Source: Timema cristinae (lineage: Eukaryota > Arthropoda > Insecta > Phasmatodea > Timematidae). Taken from it: a stretch of 64,000 nt of DNA. Position numbers and translations under genes: made by a program. Where the stretch lies: the NCBI GenBank assembly GCA_039000515.1, contig JBCFYV010000012.1, forward strand, positions 115,889,949-115,953,948. The letters are read 5' to 3'. The notes below the pieces were generated by a model. That model was not told where the DNA came from, did not search any database, and was given only the letters and a program-made list of their open reading frames with translations. Position 1 is the stretch's first letter. Each line of letters begins with the position of its first letter. Shown here in pieces: positions 35,301 to 47,300 of this stretch.

Positions 35301-38300
35301 AAGGATTCAGTCGCCCAACCCCCCCCCTGACTAGATGGCCGAGACCACCACCAGAGGCCGCCAACATGGAGGCATCCTGTAGCAGTTTTGGGCGAGTAAG
35401 ATCCGAGACAGGCAGACCCCTCTTTACCACACTATCCCATAGAGAGAGCATTCGGCCTGATGAAACCTCCACGAGAGAATATATCAACAAACCCTACAGA
35501 GCGCACAGCACCAGAACCAGCGTTACACCCGGAAAGATGAGGCAGCTAGCATTTATAGGAAACATACTCGCATTTGTGTGGAAGGAGAGTTGAAACCCAT
35601 TCATGAGAATATATGCTCCGTAGAGCTAACCAAAATTTTAACCCAACCTCCCTACGGCTACACAGTTTCTGGTTAAGACATTTGAGAGAAATCTAGGAGG
35701 TGACGTTGGTATACCAAATTTTAACCCAACCTCCCTACGGCTACACAGTTTCTGGTTAAGACATTTGGAGAAATCTAGGAGGTGACGTTGGTATACCAAA
35801 TTTTAACCTAACCTCCCTACGGCTACACAGTTTCTGGTTAAGACATTTGGAGAAATCTAGGAGGTGACGTTGGTATACCAAATTTTAACCCAACCTCCCT
35901 ACGGCTACACAGTTTCTGGTTAAGACATTTGGAGAAATCTAGGAGGTGACGTTGGTATACCAAATTTTAACCCAACCTCCCTACAGCTACACAGTTTCTG
36001 GTTAAGACATTTGGAGAAATCTAGGAGGTGACGTTGGTATACCAAATTTTAACCCAACCTCCCTACGGCTACACAGTTTCTGGTTAAGACATTTGGAGAA
36101 ATCTAGGAGGTGACGTTGGTATACCAAATTTTTACCTTTACTCACCGGAGCTCAAGTCCAGAAAATTGTTAAATTTGCACTCCAAATATGTGCAATATTT
36201 GGCAGCACACGAGGGCATGAAAGTTGCTTCCTTTTATGAAGCATAACAAACTCTTGAGAGATTGCGGCTTAGAGACAAGCGCTCGCCATCAATCATGAAA
36301 GAGAAATCTCCACAAAATATAATGCCCATTGTTAAATACCATTGCTTTGAATAAAAAGTTTTATATTTCTAATAAAACATAGAGGATACATGCAGTAAGT
36401 CTTAAAATTATATGTAATCATAGTTTCCATGTTGTATTAATAAGAGTTTTAAAATTTAAATGTGACATATTGAATTTTTTTGAAATGCGGCCCCTCATTA
36501 TTTTCAATTTTCACTATAGTCCTGATTGTCAGGCGAGTTTGACACGACAGTCTCAAACCTTGCACCGGCCAACGTGAGTAAAATGGCTGTAAATCTCTGT
36601 GACAACCATTTTGTTTCAGGCAAAACCCCAGGCCCAGTCGGGCGCAGCAAACACCAGTTCATCAAATTATCATTCAAGGAGGGGTTGGAAAACAACTTTT
36701 TGGGCATGCTTAACGAAATGGTTCGCAAAAAGAAGTGGGAAACTGTATCCCTGACTAGAGGACCCCAAGTAGGTATTTTAATTCTCACTTACAAGATAGA
36801 AATGAGAAAGTTACAATTTAGAGAAAATATAACTGCATTTGCGTGGTGGTGGTTGAGGAACCTATTTATGATAAAACATCTTATTATATTTGGTTTGGAT
36901 TCGAACCCTGACTCCTCTTAATAGGCAAACCAGACAATAAGAGACTATTTTATTTGTATGTGTGCGCATCGATGAATGTTCAAGCATGTGATGCTTTGTT
37001 ATGTAAATATAAGGAAATTAAAAAAATTAAAGCATCAGTTCACTCAGGATTTAAATCCAGCTCCTCACTTCAGAGTCAATAAATCCTCATTCGAATTGTG
37101 CAGCTATACCACTAATAAATTCGTAATTTTCAAATCCACAATGTCAACATTCACTTTCAGCAATACTATAGAACAGCCAATACATGTTGTATACGATATA
37201 CAGTGGACTTACCACTTCTATGGTTTTCGATGACAGCTAGCAGACGCTAGCAGATGGTATCAGTAACGCCAACATTGTCTAAAATTAACTTTTGTCACCA
37301 TATTTGGAAATAATAATTATTTACTAATTACTACTATTATTACTAAAAATACTATCAATCACTATTAACAATACTTCTCCAAAGATTACAGTATAATTTT
37401 ACTTTCCATAAACAAAATTAAGAAAAAAAAGTCTAGTGATTTCATTTTAGTTTTTCTTTTAATTCTTGTGGTAATAACAGGTTAAATAGAGCGTGAAATT
37501 TTACATTTAATGGTATTATATTCAGTTATTAATATTTTTATAGGTGCCTTTGCATATCTTTAACATAAATAAATGGTTTGTGATAATAAATAGGAAAAAA
37601 CATTCAAAATGTTTGTGAAATAATATAAATTTTGCTGTTTGTAAACATGTGAATTAACACTGCTGCCTCATAACTCTCAACGGTTCTCTTTTTTCTACGT
37701 CATAAACCAGCATATTTTACTCAGTGGCCATATTTGTTTTCACCAATAAGGCCACTTTTAACGTTCTCTTGCTTTTAATAATTAATTTGAATTAAATAGC
37801 AAAAGAAAACTTCATTATTAATCAACTAACAAAACGGTTATTCTCATAACCAAAATCTAACAATTTTAAAATAGAGTATAACATTGAATTATCGTTTAAA
37901 TTAAATTCAATAAAACCACGTGCTGAATCAACAAGTTTAAGAACAAAATATTTTATATTTGAGTACTATTGATTTGTATTTAGGCGTGTCTATGCTACCC
38001 GTTTATAATTTTATTACAAATTTGAATAGTACAGTGTCTTTTTTGAATGTTAATACGGCTAGTTAGTAATCTGTGTCTTCTTTTGGAATATTATTTTGGT
38101 GTGTGAACGTGTTATCCTCGGAAAATAAACTGTTTTTTGATGATCTTTGAATAATATTTATCTAATATAACATTAAAGCGTGTGATAAAATAAAATAGCG
38201 AGTGTTTCTCACTAAATATTCGAAAATTTAAGTCTATCAACACTATAAAATAAATCTTTTAACCCCAAGATTGTGTTGTGTTGCCCTCTAGGCTAAAGAT

Positions 38301-41300
38301 CGTGTTTTAAAATTTTTATGTTCCGAAAAAATATGTGAAGTGAAATAAAAATACTTGCGAGTCTTTCTCCAGTATTGATTAAATAAATACCAGGTAAGAC
38401 TTCAAGTTATAAGTTATAGTATTTTATTAGAGACTTTGTTACAACTGTTTAAGAGGAGTGAATCTGAATTAGATGTTTGTCAATTAGGATAGCTTTTGAT
38501 TTGTCATTGTCATTTATTTAAAGGCCTAAACATATTTTCTAGAATATTGATAGATATTTACTTTGTTAACACATTTTAAGAGGAGTGAATCTGAATTAGA
38601 TGTTTGTTAATTAGGATAGCTTTTGATTTGTCATTGTCATTTATTTTATAGGCCTAAACATATTTTCTAAAATATTGATAGATATTTACTTTGTTAACAC
38701 ATTTTAAGAGGAGTGAATCTGAATTAGATGTTTGTTAATTAGAATAGCTTTTGATTTGTCATTGTCATTTATTTTATAGGCCTAAACATATATTTTCTAG
38801 AACATTGATAGATATTGATATTGTTACAACTTTTTAAGAGGAGTGAATCTGAATTAGATGTTTGTCAATTAGGATAGCTTTTGATTTGTCATTGTCATTT
38901 ATTTTATAGGCCTAAACATATATTTTCTAGAACATTGATAGATATTGATATTGATTTTGTTACAACTTTTTAAGAGGAGGGAATCTGAATTAGATGTTTG
39001 TTAATTAGGATAGCTTTTGATTTGTCATTGTCATTTATTTTATAGGCCTAAACATATATTTTCTAGAACATTGATAGATATTGATATTGATTTTGTTACA
39101 ACTTTTTAAGAGGAGGGAATCTGAATTAGATGTTTGTTAATTAGGATAGCTTTTGATTTGTCATTGTCATTTATTTTATAGGCCTAAACATATTTTCTAG
39201 GATATTGATTTTTGTTTATTAAATTATTTAAAGTCATTATAAATAGGCCTACATATTAAAACAATATAATATAGCATATTGTAAAGGCGACTACAAGCCT
39301 GAGGTTGTGTAAAACTTAGACTAAGTTATTAATCTGCCTTTTTTCCCCCCAGCATGAGTCTGTCCAAACCCAGGGAAACACCTATGGAGGAGGAGGGGCC
39401 GAGCTGTTCCAGGAAGAAGAGAGAGACATGCACACATCAGAAACAAGAGGACATCATCAACGTTGCAGCTGTAATTAGACAAGAGATGATGGACGACTTC
39501 GATTCATTCAACGTGGCAGAAAAAACAGCAAGATACTTGAAACTCAGTGTTGACACTGTGAGATGGTGAGGATAAAAAAAAGTTTTATTTACATAATTAC
39601 AAGCTACATATCTATGGAGTCACTTGTTTTAAGGCTTGTAGTTCCTCTCATCCCTTGGTAGAAGTTCGTTCATGCTTTCTGTGTAGTGAAAATTATAAGG
39701 ATATTGTACAAAAACTATCACTTATAATTTTTTTTTTTTCATAAACAGAATGTTCCTACTCTCTCAGATTTATCTAAATTATTAAAAAATATAGGCACAT
39801 CAATTATTAAAAAGAGGGGGGTTTTTTGCTCGTCTCGCTCTTTTTAAGGCATCTTGATTAGATAGAATGTCATAGTTATTTGCAATTTCCAAACCTGATA
39901 AATATCTATTTAATAGGCTGTTATTTGATTCGCCATCAACTTGGGTGAATAATTATAACTATAATATATTTTGAAATAGTGATGTTACAAAAATAAAAGT
40001 TTTAAATAAACAATACTTTGTGTCACCTTATCAATATAGGCCCACAAAATGATTTCTTGTTTTTTTTTAGTGGAATTACAATGTTAAACTATTCATTGAG
40101 CAATGTTTTATCTAAAAAAAATCCCTTATTTGTACAATATTTGGCACTCCCTCCCTTGTTGACAGGCTACTTTCTAATCCAATCCTTATTCAAGGGGTAC
40201 GCTACAAAATTACTTAACCGTTAGAAAAATCTGGGAGGAAGCCCTACGGCTACACAGTTTCTGGTTAAGACATTTGGAGAAATCTAGGAGGTGACGTTGG
40301 TATACCAAATTTTAACCCAACCTCCCTACGGCTACACAGTTTCTGGTTAAGACATTTGGAGAAATCTAGGTGACGTTGGTATACCAAATTTTAACCCAAC
40401 CTCCCTACGGCTACACAGTTTCTGGTTAAGACATTTGGAGAAATCTAGGAGGTGACGTTGGTATACCAAATTTTTACCTTTACTCACCGGAGCTCAAGTC
40501 CAGAAAATTGTTAAATTTGCACACCAAATATGTGCAATATTTGGCAGCACACGAGGGCATGAAAGTTGCTTCCTTTTATGAAGCATAACAAACTCTTGAG
40601 AGATTGCGGCTTAGAGACAAGCGCTCGCCATCAATCATGAAAGAGAAATCTCCACAAAATATAATGCCCATTGTTAAATACCATTGCTTTGAATAAAAAG
40701 TTTTATATTTCTAATAAAACATAGAGGATACATGCAGTAAGTCTTAAAATTATATGTAATCATAGTTTCCATGATGTATTAATAAGAGTTTTAAAATTTA
40801 AATGTGACATATTGCATTTTTTTGAAATGCGGCCTCTCATTATTTTCAATTTTCACTATAATCCTGATTGTCAGGCGAGTTTGACACGACAGTCTCAAAC
40901 CTTGCACCGGCAAACGTGAGTAAAATGGCTGTAAATCTCTGTGACAACCATTTTGTTTCAGGCAAAACCCCAGGCCCAGTCGGGCGCAGCAAACACCAGT
41001 TCATCAAATTATCATTCAAGGAGGGGTTGGAAAACAACTTTTTGGGCATGCTTAACGAAATGGTTCGCAAAAAGAAGTGGGAAACTGTATCCCTGACTAG
41101 AGGACCCCAAGTAGGTATTTTAATTCTCACTTACAAGATAGAAATGAGAAAGTTACAATTTAGAGAAAATATAACTGCATTTGCGTGGTGGTAGGGTGAG
41201 GAACCTATTTATGATAAAACATCTTATTATATTTGGTTTGGATTCGAACCCTGACTCCTCTTAATAGGCAAACCAGACAATAAGAGACTATTTTATTTGT

Positions 41301-44300
41301 ATGTGTGCGCATCGATGAATCTTCAAGCATGTGATGCTTTGTTATGTAAATATAAGGAAATTTAAAAAATTAAAGCATCAGTTCACTCAGGATTTAAATC
41401 CAGCTCCTCACTTCAGAGTCAATAAATCCTCATTCGAATTGTGCAGCTATACCACTAATAAATTCGTAATTTTCAAATCCACAATGTCAACATTCACTTT
41501 CAGCAATACTATAGAACAGCCAATACATGTTGTATACGATATAGCTTTTCTTGCTATGATTTGTAGTCATTTTTTTCCTTTATTTTTTTTTAGGTATTTA
41601 ACATGAACTTTTTGAACCGACTTATTATATCAGCACACGACTTCTAAACTAACTTAAATCTAGAACAGTTACAAAATCCAGCCCCCAGCTGTTAATTTAT
41701 TAACTGTAAAAGGGGGAAAATCACATTCCAACCAAGATAACATTTTTGGCCATGAACCCACGATTCTTAACTTGGTAGAAAGACACGTTACCAACACAGT
41801 TATGGTGACACCAAACCCTTCCTTCACCTCTGACAAGACATCTTGTGAATGTGAGGAATGCCAGGCCTCCACCGTGGTTCGGATTCCACGTTAAACTGTA
41901 GGTCCTTCATTTCATCTCACAATCACCCTATCATTACACATTAGCGTAAGTGCGTATAACCCGAACGGGTAGTAAGACGCGGTGCTAATAATAATAATAA
42001 TAATAGTTATGGTGTCAAACTATAATTCAGGGCTGTGAAGTCGGTACACCAAGCCTTAAACTCTGACTCCTTTATTTTTCTACTGTCCGAATCCTTTATA
42101 GATGGCCAAATTATATTAATTAATAATTAGTAACAAACTAAAATACTCCAATACAGACTACTTCATGGGAAGTTTCTTTGTTACTATGAATGTATGTTTA
42201 GATAAATTTGTCAATCCAAATTACAAATATTGGTTTTAAAGAATTAAAATTATACACTTACTATAAATTCTTATAATAGTATACATTTATATTTTAAGGC
42301 CGGAGTAGGTACATTTTTACCGACTTTAACTCTGACTCCACCCACAATGGCTTCCGACTCTTGACTTCACAGCCTGCTAGAATATATTTTACTTTACCCA
42401 ATTTCCCTCCTAAATTCTAAACTTGACAGCACAGATAGCCCAGACCTATAGTAGGATTCATCGGAAGGGGTTGGAAAAGTAGTTGGCACGATTTAAATTT
42501 TTTAATATCATTTCACTTGTTCCTCTTGGTTCCAGATTCAGCCACGCAACATAAAATTACGGACAGGAATTGTCGGTATAGAGCGTAACATCGAAGAAAA
42601 GCACAAAGCGACGGACGAGAGCATCACTGTTGCCTTTCAAGATCTCAGCAAGCTTATGGGCATGGCCAAAGACATGGTCAATCTTTCGAAAACAATATCT
42701 CAGAAAATAAGGGTAATTGAGTTAGCTTACTCTAGGAAATAGGTAAGAGTGTGTAAAGCTTCAAAAACTTTGACTTCGCTTTGAATATTCATTTGCTTCG
42801 ACTTCAATCCTAGAGTAACATTCTGGATTCGACAGTTACCAAGCCTCACCAAAGATTATTAAAAGTTAAAACACACATTTATGTTTATTTGTTTTTAATT
42901 TTCCGCTGTTAATTTTCATCACAAATTAGTGTTAGTGTAAAAAAAAATATTACATTTTGTGATAGTAGTCTAATATATCATTTTAAGAAGAAATATATTA
43001 ATAATAACTTAATTTATCATTTTAAGAAGAAATATAATTTTGTCAATTACAATTAATACTTAAATTTACATAGCTATGCAAAGTATACTATTTTTATTAG
43101 AGGTCTGCAAGCTAGGGTTTCTTCATTCGAGTCGAGTATTTCTGAAAGCTTCTGAGTTTGAGTCGAGTTCGAGTATATTCATAATTTTAAAATGTTAGAG
43201 TATATTAAAATATGTGTTCTTAAAATATGAATGACATTTATTTTAAGAGTAAATACTTTTGAAAAAAAAAGTTAAACAATGGAAAAATCGGGTTATAAAT
43301 TAGAAATAACACTTATAAAACACAATTTAAAAATAAGAACAACACTCAAATAAAAATCTAATAAAAAATAATTAAAATAGTTTCACACTCATGTCTTTAA
43401 GGACATTAAAATTACACCAACAATAATTATAAAAAAAGTTAACCAACTGGATAGTTGCATGATGGCTTGGAAATGTATAACAAGACAGTGAGAAACACTG
43501 CACATTGATGTAAAGTAAGTGATAGTGAAGGAAACCAACCTGATAGGATAGTTAGGTTAGGCCTAGATAGAAAAACACACTTCTCTCTTCAGATCTTATT
43601 AAAAATTACACTTGCCACTTCTTCAAACTTCCACAGTTGCACATTAGTTTGAATTTTCGGGAATATTACTTTTTCATTAATGTCTCTTCATATGAAAAAT
43701 AAATATTTCTGAAAATTCTAAACAATGTGCAACTGTGGAAGTTTGAAGAAGTGGGAAATGTAAAAGTGTAGAAAGAAAATAGAGAAGTGTGTTTGTTTAT
43801 ATCTAGGCCTAACCTAACAATCCTTTCAGGTTGGTTTCCTTCACTATCACTTTACATTATTATAGAGTGTTTATACACTGTCTGATAAAAAGTTAATAAA
43901 ATCGACGTTTTAATAAATAATATTTCCCCAAATATGCTTCATTAACTTAATTTACCCTATAAGAAAACATAAGAATCATAAAGAAATTTGAAGTTTCGTT
44001 TATTATTCCTTAGTGTAATCGTGTATTATCATGTCTTCTGTTCCATTTCCATTCCTTTATGTGCAGTTTCACATGCACATTGTACGAGCTCTCGTTAGAC
44101 ATTATTTTATGATAAATTTACTTCAATTCAAATTTTAATGCTTATAAAAGTTGATGCTGATACTTTAAAATTAAAAATGTGACCAGAATAATATTTCTAA
44201 CAAACAATATGAAATAGTAAATGCTTTTTTAATATAAATGTGATAAGTTTGGTAAAACAGGTATTGCAATAAATAAGATCAACATTGATTTTAAATAGGT

Positions 44301-47300
44301 TAAGCAACATAATTCTATAGCTAAATAGTTACTAAACTAGAGCTAGTTTTGCAGGTAAACGTATTAATTAATACAAGTTTTAAATATCTTAAGTTTGAAA
44401 ACATTTAATATAGTAATATATTCATAATATTTAATTAAACATAAATTATTATTTAATAAAGGGACCAGATATAAAAATAGTAAAAAGAACCATTCAATTA
44501 TTTAGTAATCTTTTTAGCTATTTTTATTTTCATTGCTTTGCCATGGCAACACAAGTAAACAATTTCAATCAAGCATAATTTAAAATGAATGACAATATTG
44601 AATAAATGTACAGGTCAACAGTGGTTTTAAAGCTCTATTACGTTATTAATGTGAAAATTGAAATCCAATTTTTAACAATTTGTTTAGCAACCGAATGCTT
44701 TATAAGTGGGAATGCCGATATTATCTCAATTAAATAGTGGAAGCTCAAAAATGACGAGCCTTCAAAACTTTAGATTTCGATGACGAAATACAAGTACTCG
44801 CAAAGCCTTAATTTTTATCCAATATTAAATATTTTTTAAAAAGTATTAAAACTTCAATTTGAATTCGGGAATATCTCATATTATTTTCACACACTTTTAG
44901 AGATAGGTTTATTTCAGATCTTGATGACAGAGAATAAAAAAATAATATTATTTGGATGCACTCTTTCTTTACAATCTCAACTATACCACTGACATTAGGT
45001 CAAATATTGACAACAGTATTGGCATTAAAAGTCCAAAAGTTGTTGGTTCAAATCCCTATCAAGTGAACATATTTTTCAAAAATAATTCACCACATACATG
45101 TTTTTTAAATCATATCTCTCTTCCACATTTCTGTTTTGAAGGAAAAACAAGGTGATATCACCGAAGACGAAACGGTGAAGTTCAAGTCTTATTTGTTGAG
45201 CCTTGGGATTGACGACCCGGTGACTAGAGGGTCATACCGATCTGAAAATCAGTACTACCAAGGCTTGGCGAGGGAATTGGCAGACATCTTGGAAACACCG
45301 ATAAAGGTAATGTTTGAAGGGAATCAAGGATTATCGCTAGACACATCAAAATTCTGTAAGATTTGTTAGTGCATTAATATGAATATCAAAATATTTATAG
45401 AGTTTATATATCATTTTTAAATATTCTACACATTGCAAAACTAAATCAAATTTAATCTTATTGTAAAATTAAATTCTTTGTCTTCTAAATGTGAATAATG
45501 GTCAATTAGGTCAATTTTGATGAGAATTAATTCTATAAAAACCAAACATATTTTTACCAAGCGGTAGACCTCGTCTTTCTTAGACTTTTTTTTTGCATGA
45601 AATTACCAGAAAAAATTTGTTCTAACTATATTATTACAATTTTTTCCCCAAATATCTTTGCAATTAATCACAGTTCTCATTCTTGAAATATTATTTCCCT
45701 AAACAAAAACCATAGGTAAAGAAGTAGAATATATATTTGATCTCGCTTTTAAGATAATCATGTTGGTGACCTAAGGTAAATATTTTAAATATAAGAATGA
45801 CAAATTTAGCCTTTAAATTTAAGTTGATTTTTCTAATCATATTTAGCCTAAATAGGCATTTTATTAACATTTCTCAAGCTATTGCGGTAAAATGATCACA
45901 ATAGTTCCAATTTATGGCATATCTTTATTAGAAATGTCTATTAAAGTTTTTTTAAAATCAATTCTAATTAACTTAAATCATAGTGAAATGCTCTCAAGTA
46001 AGTAACATTGATTTCACTTTAGTTTGTTTCTACTCTAAAGGTCTTTCTGTACGGATGTCTGGGACCCATGTCATCTGACAGTAATTCAAGCAATTTATGG
46101 TTCAACATACACAAAACCTACTTTGATGACTGCATAGTCTAACATGCTACTCTCGCGGCAGATCAGACTTTTAATGACGAGGAGATCAAGGGTCAAAGCT
46201 CAGTCAAGTGTACTGAGGGTGGTTTTGCCAAAATGGTTTTCCACTCTACCTTCATGCAAATGCAGATACACTTCATATAATTATAACTTTCCTATCCCTA
46301 AAACCATTAGCGTAACTAGTACATAAACATATAACCTGAATGGATAGTAAGACGTGGTGCTAAAAAAAGGCACACAGTCTTGTTTAACTAGCCGGCGATA
46401 GATGATAATCCATGGGAACCTCAGTTTCAGCTGTATTGAGTCTCTGTGATGTGAAACAAACACCCTCCTGATTGGTTTCTAGGACGGAAATAGGAGAAAA
46501 CTCTGTTGTGGCGTAAACTGGGAAGTGTGAGCTCTAGAGAGGGGCCCTATACAGTGGGGTTTCAAGAAGTTGTCAGAGTGTCTCTCTAGTGTTGTTTTGT
46601 GTGATATGAGTGCTGATAGCGGAGGATTGAACCAATGTGTGAGACACCAACCAGGACTTCCGGACAGTAGCTTAGTCTAGTATAGGATTTACAGACTTTC
46701 ACATACTCAGACATTCAACGCCCTGAACCCTGATACTAGGTCATATATGTCACCTAATTGTAAAGGATGGTTCCATAATAACTTCAATAACTAGCAGTCA
46801 ATCAGTCTTCTATCTCAAATTTTTGTGGCCATCTCCAAACACCCTCATTTATAGCCATCCTGGTAGGTAAAGAGATAGGGATAGTAACGAGAAGGCTTAC
46901 ATTAGCCTCATTTTTAAAATTCTTGTTTTCACTTCTTCATCACATACAATTTCACTCATTTTTTAATGTACCCAAGCTCACATTAAAAATGTATAATTTA
47001 TGTTAAACAAATAATTTTAAAATTGTAAATAGTAAAAGTAATAAAACAACAATGTTTGAACTGCGAAAGATCACTAAAACATTTTAAAATGAAGCGGAAA
47101 AATAAATAATAAGAATATGCGTTGGAAATTCACTCAATTCAATATTTTGCCATTTCAATTATAGAACTTTGATTTATTTATATTCGGCAGTTAAGAATTG
47201 AGGTATAGAGATTATTGTAATATCAAGATTGATTCTTTTGGTACCAGTAAGAATCAAGGATATTGAGAGAAGATACACTTGAATCCTTGAATCCTATGGT

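Larger units (their letters stand above)
37200..40234 (+). mobile_element. Insert between the duplicated blocks with gene-like 5' end
   Basis: The segment is present only between the two copies. It contains a possible non-coding exon ending at donor CAG|GTAAGA (38393), six repeats of 127-136 bp (38430-39210) and a coding exon with a helix-turn-helix-like end (39353-39566). It may be the 5' half of a transposon or of a gene fragment. No terminal inverted repeats were identified. Confidence 0.45.

Noticed and set aside
36526..36619. Open frame upstream of VPS36 exon 3 in continuity with it (both copies)
   Set aside because: A pyrimidine-rich acceptor ending CAG separates it from the conserved part, and the residues before the acceptor have no VPS36 similarity. 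It is intron.
36504..36788. Minus-strand open frame across VPS36 exon 3, repeated at 40846-41130
   Set aside because: A shadow of the exon on the opposite strand, present twice only because the block is duplicated.
35630..39210. Regular repeat arrays as CRISPR
   Set aside because: Head-to-tail units with no spacers, in a eukaryotic intron context.
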